A stretch of 6,563 bases of DNA from assembly GCA_905215115.1 (NCBI GenBank), contig CAJMOP010000114.1:1-6563 (forward strand). The letters run 5' to 3'. Shown one piece after another: positions 1 to 5,564 of this stretch. The notes under the pieces are model-generated. The model did not search any database and was not told the DNA's origin. It was given only the letters and a program-made list of their open reading frames with translations. Position 1 is the first letter of the stretch. Every line of letters starts with the position of its first letter. The translations under genes and the position numbers were made by a program. The stretch comes from an uncultured bacterium (lineage in GTDB: Bacteria; Actinomycetota; Coriobacteriia; Coriobacteriales; Coriobacteriaceae).

Positions 1-55
1 GAGCGAGGGCATCGCTCACAACCTTCTCGTAACGAGGCTCATCGAAATTGAACAT
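1..55 (-). CDS. N-terminus of a second SIS-domain protein (probable sugar-phosphate isomerase/deglycase), cut by the window edge
   Basis: A minus-strand ATG at 55-53 opens a frame that stays open to the window edge (18 complete codons): MFNFDEPRYEKVVSDALA. It has a good ribosome binding site, AAGGGA at 69-64, eight bases before the ATG. The opening (MFNFDE followed by a short amphipathic helix) is like the start of SIS-domain proteins of the AgaS/FrlB/deglycase type found beside mannose-family PTS genes. It also resembles the start of the SIS protein encoded at 2066-1068 (MVSFDE). It follows the kinase gene after 97 bases, so it could be a last operon member or a separately transcribed gene; the palindromes between them favour its own control. 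If it is a second deglycase, the locus would parallel Salmonella gfr, which has two (GfrE and GfrF). The reading frame and start are well supported. The family call rests on 18 residues and is tentative. Confidence 0.6.
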   Translation of the reverse strand, partial: MFNFDEPRYEKVVSDALA

Positions 56-72
56 AGCAATTATCCCTTCGT

Positions 73-83
73 TTAATAGAACG
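73..83. promoter_or_regulatory. Copy A of shared 11-base motif TTAATAGAACG
   Basis: The plus-strand word TTAATAGAACG lies just upstream of the left-edge SIS gene. It is repeated exactly at 4665-4675, upstream of the PTS operon, in the same orientation relative to the downstream gene. It overlaps the left part of the palindrome at 79-93. Exact sharing between two leaders in the same locus suggests a binding site for a common regulator, presumably one of the two GntR proteins; which one is unknown. Confidence 0.45.
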
Positions 84-93
84 AAATTCGTTC
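79..93. promoter_or_regulatory. Perfect palindrome GAACGAA-A-TTCGTTC, probable operator
   Basis: Seven-base arms flank a single central base, with perfect symmetry, 24 bases upstream of the start codon at 55. The size and symmetry fit a dimeric winged-helix repressor site. On the minus strand it sits between a possible -35 box (TTGTCA, 102-97) and a possible -10 box (TATTAA, 78-73). That pairing would start transcription at about position 66, inside the ribosome binding site, so the promoter reading is doubtful although the palindrome is clear. Confidence 0.5.
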
Positions 94-94
94 C

Positions 95-111
95 AATGAC
101 AACTTGTCATT
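95..111. promoter_or_regulatory. Perfect palindrome AATGACAA-C-TTGTCATT, probable operator
   Basis: Eight-base perfect arms flank one central base. It adjoins the palindrome at 79-93 with one base between them; the centres (103 and 86) are 17 bases apart. Its sequence differs from the neighbour's, so it may be bound by a different protein. It could also form a short hairpin in RNA, but there is no T-run after it on either strand that would make a good terminator. It lies in the gap between the kinase stop codon and the left-edge SIS gene. Confidence 0.5.
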
Positions 112-114
112 TTG

Positions 115-128
115 TTACGTATTAATAC
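115..128. promoter_or_regulatory. AT-rich palindromic patch (TTACGTATTA overlapping GTATTAATAC)
   Basis: GTATTAATAC at 119-128 is a perfect 10-base palindrome. The overlapping word TTACGTATTA (115-124) occurs again exactly at 6407-6416, in the control region of the first GntR gene. It may be an extra operator half-site or part of a promoter for the left-edge gene. AT-rich words match by chance more easily, so support is modest. Confidence 0.3.
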
Positions 129-152
129 TTAATGGTCTAAATAAAAACCCTT

Positions 153-1037
153 CTAGGAAAGGGGGACCTGACTGTCTTTCATCTCGGCGAGTTTATGCTC
201 GAATCCAAAGCCGCCGGGTTTAAGGCAATTTTTAGCTGAATAGTCAGCAGCGAACTCCATTGCATCCCGAATGATCCCCACATCGAGCGGTTGCTTTTTA
301 CTCCAGCCATGCGAGAGACAGCTCACAACAAACGCAGTGATATACGAATCTCCCGCGCCCATGGTGTCAAGCGCATCTACGGGTCTTATATTTCCCTGGT
401 ACCATCGGGAACCGTCAAAGAACACAGGCCCCGTAGATCCCCGTGTAGCAATCGTGTAGCGACAACCATGCTCTATGGCCCTCTTCAGTAGAACTTGAAT
501 CTGTTGATCGCTCTCGCCGGAACAGGAAAACAGACCAAGGGTTGTAGCAGGGCAAACAAGATCGAAATATGCGTCGGTTCGATACTTATCTTTAACGGAA
601 AAGTCGTAAACCGCCACAGCGGGAAGATCTTGAACTAGGTGCACATCATCCTGCAGCTTTGCATTGACGCTGGTAAAAACCGCATCGAATCCCTGAAGAA
701 ACTTGACATCAGAATCGTTGATGTGGGTTTTGTGCGCCCAGCAAGCCCCTGTATCGTAACCAACTTCGACACGTTCACCGTCGTAAACATTTACATCGCA
801 AGTCTTGGTTGTCGCTTTTTCAGGCATAGATGATTGCGAAAGGTCAACGTTCAGCGAAGAAAGGGCATCGGTGATTATTCGCCCTCCCAGGTCGTTGCCG
901 ATCTCCCCAATATACGCAGACTGTGCGCCAAGCATGCTTGCATGGGCAGCGACGTTTACGGCATTGCCACCAGGATACATGACGCCTTTGTTGAGATAGC
1001 GATCAATAACGTTGTCACCAATTGCTGCGATTTTCAC
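153..1037 (-). CDS. frlD: PfkB-family sugar kinase, FrlD-like (fructoselysine 6-kinase type)
   Basis: A ribokinase/PfkB-family kinase that transfers phosphate from ATP to a sugar hydroxyl in the cytoplasm. From the GTG start at 1037 it has 294 residues. It shows the N-terminal IGDN..D.Y substrate-side segment, the glycine-rich GGNAVNVA motif at about 23-30, and the PfkB signature DTMGAGDS at about 224-231, with the catalytic-base aspartate at about 230. These match the E. coli FrlD pattern (ATIGDN, GGNAVNVA, DTMGAGDS), which phosphorylates fructoselysine at C6. It is about 30 residues longer than E. coli FrlD, mostly as a C-terminal tail. A frame-open upstream GTG (1055) also exists, but a perfect GGAGG at 1049-1045 lies seven bases before the GTG at 1037, and starting there gives MKIAAIGDN, the family's normal start. 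It follows the SIS gene by 30 bases. The oddity is that a PTS in the same operon should already deliver phosphorylated substrate. Family call is firm; substrate is inferred. Confidence 0.8.
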   Translation of the reverse strand: MKIAAIGDNVIDRYLNKGVMYPGGNAVNVAAHASMLGAQSAYIGEIGNDLGGRIITDALSSLNVDLSQSSMPEKATTKTCDVNVYDGERVEVGYDTGACWAHKTHINDSDVKFLQGFDAVFTSVNAKLQDDVHLVQDLPAVAVYDFSVKDKYRTDAYFDLVCPATTLGLFSCSGESDQQIQVLLKRAIEHGCRYTIATRGSTGPVFFDGSRWYQGNIRPVDALDTMGAGDSYITAFVVSCLSHGWSKKQPLDVGIIRDAMEFAADYSAKNCLKPGGFGFEHKLAEMKDSQVPLS

Positions 1038-1044
1038 CTCAACG

Positions 1045-1049
1045 CCTCC
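1045..1049 (-). promoter_or_regulatory. Ribosome binding site that decides the kinase start
   Basis: The minus-strand GGAGG sits seven bases before the GTG at 1037-1035. The longer reading from 1055 would place this strong site inside the coding region, so the shorter start is preferred. Confidence 0.75.
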
Positions 1050-1067
1050 CATCACGTACGGTCTTTA

Positions 1068-2066
1068 TTAGTACTCGACCTTGCGGTAATAACGGCGGAT
1101 GTCGAGCGAATGGTCACGAATTTCCTCGAAATTCTTGCTCACACGCGAGAGAATGGCATTGAGCACCACCGGAGAAAGCATCCAGCGGAATTCATCACTG
1201 ATACCCGGCAACTCATAATCATGTGTATCGAATACGGTGAAATCATCCGCATATTGCTTACAGAAGCGTGCAACGCGCTCATCAAGAGGCCTAGTCTGTG
1301 CCTCCGTCATTGCGAGCGCGACACAAACGCCCGGCTCAACAAGTTCGATAGTGCCATGGAAGAACTCAGGCGATGTAACGGATTTGGTGCGCAGCCATTG
1401 GGACTCCTCGAGCACACACATGGCAAACGAATACGTGGGGCCCCACAGATTGCCAGAACCGATCCAGATCTGATACGGGTCGTCCTTGTGCTTCAGAGCA
1501 TATGCGCGAGCCATCTCGTCAGCGTTCTTGCCGACGGAAACGAGAGCAGCAGGGAGATTCACAAGCTCATCAGCGAAGCGATCGTAGTCATCGAAAAAGC
1601 CCCTGTTCTTGAGAATCTTTCCAATCAGAAGGTACAGCACGAGCTCCATAGGACGGCCCTGCTTATAGACCACTCCATAATCGGAAAGCTCACCAAGCGG
1701 TGAACCGTCCACGCCAAGCGTAGAGACAATGGTGCAGCCTGCGTCTTTTGCCGCCTTTGCCGCCGCGACCGTCTCTTTGGTGTCGCCCGACTTGGACGCC
1801 ATGAACGCCAAGGTTCCCTTACCGATGCGCCGATTGCCAGCCGTGAGGAAATCTGCCGAAATTTGGGACTGGACGGGAATATCGGACATAACAGAAACCA
1901 TATAGTCAAACGGCTGCATCATCGCAAGCGAGCCACCTGACGAGGTGAAGAAAATCGAATCGAAACCCTTTTCGCAAATTTCGTCAGCAATGCGTTCAAT
2001 TTCGGCACGTTGGTTGTAGATATAAGCACCTTTATCGAGAATTGCCTGTTCATCAAATGAAACCAT
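1068..2066 (-). CDS. frlB: SIS-domain sugar-amine 6-phosphate deglycase (FrlB/FraB-like)
   Basis: A 332-residue cytoplasmic protein with two SIS (sugar isomerase) domains, about 30-150 and 185-320. The first has a phosphate-binding FTSSGGS loop (40-46) and a KSGDTKET motif (92-99). The second has SPEFFHGTIELVEPG (232-246). The C-terminus RRYYRKVEY matches the RRYY..VEY ending of FrlB. Glu221 and His237 are 16 residues apart, the spacing of the catalytic Glu214/His230 pair described for Salmonella FraB and also seen in E. coli FrlB, which argues for a deglycase rather than a plain aldose-ketose isomerase. The expected reaction splits a fructosyl- or glucosyl-amine 6-phosphate into hexose 6-phosphate and a free amine or amino acid. 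GAAAGG at 2080-2075 gives a well-spaced ribosome site. It lies 48 bases after EIID and 30 before the kinase. Whether the substrate is fructoselysine, glucoselysine or another conjugate cannot be read from the sequence; glucosamine-phosphate chemistry is the main alternative. Confidence 0.75.
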   Translation of the reverse strand: MVSFDEQAILDKGAYIYNQRAEIERIADEICEKGFDSIFFTSSGGSLAMMQPFDYMVSVMSDIPVQSQISADFLTAGNRRIGKGTLAFMASKSGDTKETVAAAKAAKDAGCTIVSTLGVDGSPLGELSDYGVVYKQGRPMELVLYLLIGKILKNRGFFDDYDRFADELVNLPAALVSVGKNADEMARAYALKHKDDPYQIWIGSGNLWGPTYSFAMCVLEESQWLRTKSVTSPEFFHGTIELVEPGVCVALAMTEAQTRPLDERVARFCKQYADDFTVFDTHDYELPGISDEFRWMLSPVVLNAILSRVSKNFEEIRDHSLDIRRYYRKVEY

Positions 2067-2114
2067 GAGATATACCTTTCTAATTCAATTGGGCCAGACG
2101 GCGAAATCAACCAT

Positions 2115-2945
2115 TTAGATTGCAAACACTCCGAAGAAGGAGCCGACGATACCAACCGCCATGAGAATAACGAGAATCCAAGCAATCTTGACCTTGTGCT
2201 GGACGAGTTCGTAAACTCCAAGTGTCACAAGCAGCGGCAGCAGGCTCGGCATGATACCGTCGATGATGCTCTGGATAGTCTGCGCGCTGTCGCCGGTACC
2301 GAGAGAACCAGCCACGCTGACCGATACAAGGTTGGGCACCATAGCGCCGATAACCATAAGACCGAGAATCGCGGCCCCCATGGTGAGCTTTGGCATAAGA
2401 CCAGATTTCTCAATCTTGCTCAAGAAACTGGTTCCGAATCCATAGCCCCATTTAAGGCAGAACCAACGAATCAAATAATGCGGAACATTGAATACGACGA
2501 GGAAGAGAAGCGGGCCGAGAATGTTACCCTGCATAGAAAGCGACACACCCAAACCAGTGGCGATGACACGCAACGTTCCCCAGAACAGAGAGTCACCGAT
2601 GCCGGCCAGCGGGCTCATAAGAGCGGCCTTTACGCTGTTGATGGAGGATTCGTCAAAATCCTCTTCGTTAGCGTTTGCCTCTTCCATCGCTGCAGAAATG
2701 CCCAGAATTAATGTTGAGACATAAGGAGTGGTGTTGAAGAACTCCATGTGACGCTTAGCAGCAGCAACCTGGTCATCCTTATCCTTATACACGCGACGAA
2801 TGATGGGAAGCATGGAGAAGCAGTATCCCATGTGCTGCTGGCGCTCGTAGTTCCAAGAGTACTCCATCGTAAGCGAACGGAAAAATACCGATTTTAGATC
2901 ACGCTTTGTAATCTTGTTGGAACTGGTGTCATTAGAAGTCGTCAT
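2115..2945 (-). CDS. PTS mannose-family EIID membrane component
   Basis: Integral membrane subunit that forms the sugar channel together with EIIC. The 276-residue reading starts at the ATG at 2945. It carries the EIID hallmarks in order: NYERQQHMGYCFSMLPIIR (about 32-50), FFNTTPYVSTLILGISAAME (69-88), SPLAGIGDSLFWGTLR (111-126), then membrane segments at about 143-160, 188-210 and 255-275. A longer frame reaches back to 2987, but its extra residues lie inside the EIIC gene and lack a family match. AGGGAG at 2959-2954 is eight bases before the chosen ATG. The gene overlaps the end of EIIC by 14 bases, suggesting coupled translation of the two membrane subunits at equal amounts. The nearest designs are the glucoselysine/fructoselysine (gfr) and other mannose-family transporters; specificity is inferred from the neighbouring deglycase. 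Confidence 0.9.
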   Translation of the reverse strand: MTTSNDTSSNKITKRDLKSVFFRSLTMEYSWNYERQQHMGYCFSMLPIIRRVYKDKDDQVAAAKRHMEFFNTTPYVSTLILGISAAMEEANANEEDFDESSINSVKAALMSPLAGIGDSLFWGTLRVIATGLGVSLSMQGNILGPLLFLVVFNVPHYLIRWFCLKWGYGFGTSFLSKIEKSGLMPKLTMGAAILGLMVIGAMVPNLVSVSVAGSLGTGDSAQTIQSIIDGIMPSLLPLLVTLGVYELVQHKVKIAWILVILMAVGIVGSFFGVFAI

Positions 2946-3717
2946 CGTCGAAGCTCCCTTCCGAACTAAGCTGTGGCGTCTGAGCAATGAAGTTTGGCTG
3001 GACCGCCACGAGGATTACTGCGAGGCAAAGTCCAATGATGGCAATACCAAGGATTGGAATGCTCATGTAGGCACAGAGCGCAAACCCGAGCACGAAGAAA
3101 ATAGCAGTCTGCTTATTGACAATCATTGAAGCGAGCAGTGCAATGCCGAGCGCAGGGATGAATCCACCTGCAATAACCAGGCCGTTACTTACAAACTCGG
3201 GAATTGCGTTAAGCACCGCGTTCATAACCGGCGTTCCGAGATAGAAAGCAAGGGAGCACACGAAAAAGCGAGGAAGCGATTTGACGATGAATCCACCAAG
3301 CAGATGCATCCGCTCCATACCGTTGAGGTCGCCCTTTGCCACACAGTCGTCCGCTTTATGGACGAAAAACGGCATCACGATCAGCGTAAGCGCGTTATCA
3401 ATGATGAGATAAAGCGACGCGATCGGAAAAGCGAGCGTCAGCGCAACTTCCGCGCCTTGACCCGTCGAAATTGCAAAGGCAGTGCCCAAGATACCACCGG
3501 TGATAACGTCTGGCGGAACGGCAGCTCCGATGGTAACCGATCCAATGAACACCATTTCAAGCGTGGCGCCAACAATGATGCCCGTCTGCAAATCACCCAT
3601 CACAAGACCGATGAGAACGCCCGTGACAATCGGGCGAGAAGCGAGACAAGTGCCAAGTGCCCACTCAAATGTCACGCACATTGCGACGAGGCCGATAAGA
3701 ATCGCTTGAGTCAACAT
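2932..3717 (-). CDS. PTS mannose/sorbose-family EIIC membrane component
   Basis: A 261-residue, highly hydrophobic membrane protein that pairs with EIID to move the sugar. The family-typical stretch with MGDLQTGIIVGATLE (about 40-54) followed by VFIGSVTIGAAVPPD (56-70) is present. Further hydrophobic segments lie at about 1-20, 74-118, 140-160, 178-200 and 205-240. AAGGGG at 3730-3725 gives a ribosome site seven bases before the ATG. It follows EIIB after 27 bases. The C-terminus is a run of aspartates ending in Phe (DDDDF), encoded just where the EIID ribosome site and start codon lie, so this tail may be shaped partly by the overlap. Membrane subunit identity is secure; the transported sugar is not. 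Confidence 0.9.
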   Translation of the reverse strand: MLTQAILIGLVAMCVTFEWALGTCLASRPIVTGVLIGLVMGDLQTGIIVGATLEMVFIGSVTIGAAVPPDVITGGILGTAFAISTGQGAEVALTLAFPIASLYLIIDNALTLIVMPFFVHKADDCVAKGDLNGMERMHLLGGFIVKSLPRFFVCSLAFYLGTPVMNAVLNAIPEFVSNGLVIAGGFIPALGIALLASMIVNKQTAIFFVLGFALCAYMSIPILGIAIIGLCLAVILVAVQPNFIAQTPQLSSEGSFDDDDF

Positions 3718-3744
3718 GAGAAATCCCCTTTCTAGTGTATGTGC

Positions 3745-4206
3745 TTAAATCAAAATCTTCTCGTCTCTAGGTACCTGCCTGATTTCCACCTCGATTCCGG
3801 CATCACTGAGCTCACGTAGAAGCTTCACGTCGCGATCGGTAGCGAAAACCGTTGAAGATAGGCGAACATCTGCACCCTCACGCGGTTTCGTTCCCCCAAT
3901 GTTGATATGCTCGATTTCGCTGTAGCCCTTTGCCAAGCGGTAAGCATCTTCGATGCTTTCAACGACAATGAACAAACGGTACTTATCGGTCACACCGCTC
4001 CTAAGAGCCTCGATAGAATCATCGACCGATTTGATAACCAATTTGACGCCTGCCGGACGCGCCAGCTTAAGCGTCGTCTTGCGCACGTCATCTTTCACAA
4101 CCGCATCGCAGGCAATCAAAATGCAATTGGTGTCAAGCTCTTGCGTCCAAGTCATGGCAACCTGACCATGAAGCAAGCGATGGTCAACTCTCAGCAGCTT
4201 AATCAT
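3745..4206 (-). CDS. PTS mannose/sorbose-family EIIB phosphotransfer protein
   Basis: A 153-residue cytoplasmic domain that takes phosphate from EIIA and passes it to the incoming sugar. The N-terminus carries the family active-site segment LLRVDHRLLHGQVA, in which His13 (RLLHGQV) is the phosphorylated residue. The later INIGGTKPREGA segment (about 101-112) also fits the family. It is a free-standing protein, whereas E. coli ManX fuses EIIA and EIIB; the separate layout is common in Gram-positive and gfr-type systems. The start at 4206 has GAAAGG at 4219-4214, seven bases upstream, and lies 13 bases after the EIIA stop codon. Confidence 0.92.
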   Translation of the reverse strand: MIKLLRVDHRLLHGQVAMTWTQELDTNCILIACDAVVKDDVRKTTLKLARPAGVKLVIKSVDDSIEALRSGVTDKYRLFIVVESIEDAYRLAKGYSEIEHINIGGTKPREGADVRLSSTVFATDRDVKLLRELSDAGIEVEIRQVPRDEKILI

Positions 4207-4219
4207 CTTTGTTCCTTTC

Positions 4220-4636
4220 TCAAAAATCCTCGTCTTCTTCTACCGAATTTGGCAGCGAACATAGGCGGGTGCCCTTTTGGCGGACACTTGAAACCAATGC
4301 AGCGAGCTCGGCGTCATCAAGTGTGCTCAATTTCGAAAACACTTCGAGCACTAGTGGTAGCGACATACCGGCAATGAGCCTTAGAGAATCGTCGCCCAAC
4401 CTTTCCATAAAAGCGTTATTCACTGACCCACCATAGACATCAGTGATGACAATCCACTGGTCTGCTGGGTCGCGAGAACGTTCCCAAAAATCTATCAACT
4501 CGTTTACATCCATCGTGTCCTCATCGACATATGCGCATAGCACCTTAACGCGAGGATCTTCACCGCAAAATAGCTGGAGCGTTTCACGCATCGCTCTAGC
4601 AAGTGGCCCATGGCTGGCCAAAAGCAACTTCCTCAT
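4220..4636 (-). CDS. PTS mannose-family EIIA phosphotransfer protein, first gene of the catabolic operon
   Basis: A 138-residue cytoplasmic domain that accepts phosphate from HPr and passes it to EIIB. The opening MRKLLLASHGPLA contains the phosphorylated His9 in the standard ASHG setting. TDVYGGSVNN (65-74) corresponds to the conserved TD..GGS..N loop of the fold. The ATG at 4636 has GGGAG at 4645-4641 only four bases away, a slightly short spacing, but no better start exists. The protein ends in an acidic run closing with Asp-Phe (EEDEDF), curiously like the tail of EIIC. As the first gene after the terminator at 4805-4776, it should be transcribed from the promoter region near 4726-4699. 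Confidence 0.92.
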   Translation of the reverse strand: MRKLLLASHGPLARAMRETLQLFCGEDPRVKVLCAYVDEDTMDVNELIDFWERSRDPADQWIVITDVYGGSVNNAFMERLGDDSLRLIAGMSLPLVLEVFSKLSTLDDAELAALVSSVRQKGTRLCSLPNSVEEDEDF

Positions 4637-4666
4637 TTATCTCCCAATCTCAGTCAATCATCTGTT

Positions 4667-4682
4667 AATAGAACGTTATATT
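4667..4682. promoter_or_regulatory. Imperfect palindrome AATAGAACGTTATATT, probable operator of the PTS operon
   Basis: A 16-base site built on a perfect AACGTT core. Outward it pairs symmetrically except for one mismatched pair next to the core. It overlaps copy B (4665-4675) of the motif TTAATAGAACG that also precedes the left-edge SIS gene, and shares AGAACGTTAT with the minus strand at 6361-6352. It lies about 10-25 bases downstream of the predicted transcription start, a position where a bound repressor would block transcription. GntR/HutC proteins usually bind short AT-flanked palindromes, so one of the two local regulators is the natural candidate. Confidence 0.5.
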
Positions 4683-4698
4683 TTGTATTGTTATCTAC

Positions 4699-4726
4699 AG
4701 TATCCTCGAAACTTTCGCTTTGTCAA
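4699..4726 (-). promoter_or_regulatory. Candidate sigma-A/70 promoter of the PTS-deglycase-kinase operon
   Basis: On the minus strand a perfect -35 box TTGACA (4726-4721) is followed after 16 bases by GATACT (4704-4699), a 4/6 match to the -10 consensus. A start near 4692 would give a leader of about 55 bases before EIIA. The position, between the regulator terminator and EIIA, supports independent transcription of the operon. The spacer contains the perfect small palindrome CGAAA-C-TTTCG (4707-4717), which may bind a regulator. Confidence 0.55.
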
Positions 4727-4775
4727 GACAGATCAATCAAGCTTCCTAAGCGGTAATAATTCGCCCGTAAACGGC

Positions 4776-4805
4776 AAAAAAAACGCCCCTTTGTCGGGGC
4801 GTTTT
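4776..4805 (-). terminator. Strong intrinsic terminator after the regulator pair
   Basis: A perfect 10-base-pair stem (4805-4796 with 4789-4780, read on the minus strand as AAAACGCCCC and GGGGCGTTTT) closes a six-base loop. On the minus strand the stem ends in an unbroken run of eight T (4783-4776). It lies 47 bases after the stop codon of the second GntR gene, so it separates regulator transcription from the PTS operon. Confidence 0.9.
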
Positions 4806-4851
4806 CAACCTCTTGTTATTCGGTCAAGAAAAATCCGGGGTTTGGCTTTCG

Positions 4852-5556
4852 CTAGAGATAAAACTTTAAGCGCTCAGTGCAGTACACCTGCCGCGAAATA
4901 AACAATGGCACTCCCTGCGCGCTGCAACGCTTATCTACAAATAATAAAAGGGCAGATCCCGGCTTTACATCCAAATGTTCTGCCTCGTAAGCACTTGCAA
5001 AGCACACCTGCAACGTTCGCTCGTTATTGCCAAGTTCGATATGGCGTCTTCCCAGCACCTCAAGTAGAGAACCCGATAAATCTTCATGTTCCAAAAAGGC
5101 AAGAGAAGGAGTGTAGCTATTGGTTTCCAACATCGTTGGCACGCCATCGACTAAGCGCAAACGTCTAGTCTGAAGAATATTCTCGTCCTCCTGGACCTGA
5201 AGAAAACGCACGTCGCGCAGCGTAGGATAAATCCAAGCTACTTCGAGCACTACGGTCGAAGGCTTTTTATTTTCCTGAATGCAGGAATGGGTGAAGCTTT
5301 CCTGGTCATCGGCCGCATAGGCATTGCGCGTCGTGGTAACAAAAGTACCTTTCCCTCGCGTGCGCTCAACGATATCGGCATCCTCTAGTTCCTTGATTGC
5401 CGATCGAACAGTAATGCGACTAACGCCATATTCCTCCATAAGCTCCGTCTCAGTAGGAAGCTTATCCCCTTCGCTATATACGCCACTTTCTATTCGACTC
5501 ACAAGATCGTGAACGATCTGCTTATACAATGGAACAGCGCTCTCCACTTTAACCAT
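4852..5556 (-). CDS. GntR-family transcriptional regulator, HutC type with UTRA domain (second of a tandem pair)
   Basis: A 234-residue DNA-binding protein. Residues about 8-75 form the GntR winged helix: AVPLYKQIVHDLVSRIESG, then LPTETELMEEYGVSR (33-47), the recognition helix following SRITVRSAIKEL, and the wing RGKGTF (67-72). Residues about 95-230 form a UTRA ligand-binding domain, with the typical closing segment GVPLFISRQVY (215-225). UTRA regulators usually respond to small phosphorylated sugars or amines, which suits a PTS/deglycase locus. The start at 5556 is eight bases after the upstream regulator's stop codon; its ribosome site (AGGT) is weak and overlaps that stop, suggesting coupled translation. 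It resembles its neighbour in the DNA-binding half (shared AVPLY.Q, EEY.VSR and GKGTF), so the pair may come from an old duplication. Which operon each controls is unknown. Confidence 0.9.
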   Translation of the reverse strand: MVKVESAVPLYKQIVHDLVSRIESGVYSEGDKLPTETELMEEYGVSRITVRSAIKELEDADIVERTRGKGTFVTTTRNAYAADDQESFTHSCIQENKKPSTVVLEVAWIYPTLRDVRFLQVQEDENILQTRRLRLVDGVPTMLETNSYTPSLAFLEHEDLSGSLLEVLGRRHIELGNNERTLQVCFASAYEAEHLDVKPGSALLLFVDKRCSAQGVPLFISRQVYCTERLKFYL

Positions 5557-5564
5557 TATTCAAC

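Noticed and set aside
73..102. TTGTCA (102-97) and TATTAA (78-73) as a promoter for the left-edge gene
   Set aside because: The spacing is 18 and the boxes look acceptable, but the implied start near 66 would cut into the ribosome binding site at 69-64. The palindrome is reported instead; the true promoter is unresolved.
56..152. A terminator after the kinase gene
   Set aside because: The hairpin-forming palindromes here are not followed by a proper T-run on the minus strand, so read-through into the left-edge gene cannot be excluded.
1038..1055. Kinase start at the upstream GTG (1055) or ATG (1052)
   Set aside because: The strong GGAGG lies inside this extension, directly before the GTG at 1037, which also gives the family-typical MKIAAIGDN start.
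834..1703. A 289-codon open frame on the plus strand
   Set aside because: It runs antisense through the well-supported kinase and SIS deglycase genes, has no recognisable domain and is rich in residues typical of shadow frames. The minus-strand genes carry clear family motifs.
2196..2711. A 171-codon plus-strand frame opposite EIID
   Set aside because: It is antisense to conserved EIID motifs, has no family resemblance, and its charged, low-hydrophobic composition is what the complement of a membrane-protein gene gives.
3304..3735. A 143-codon plus-strand frame opposite EIIC
   Set aside because: It is antisense to EIIC with a His/Arg/Asn-rich composition expected of a shadow frame. No ribosome site or domain supports it.
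4443..4901. A 152-codon plus-strand frame across the EIIA start, promoter region and terminator
   Set aside because: It passes through the PTS promoter and the intrinsic terminator hairpin and into the end of the GntR gene, shows no domain, and its first part is the antisense of EIIA.
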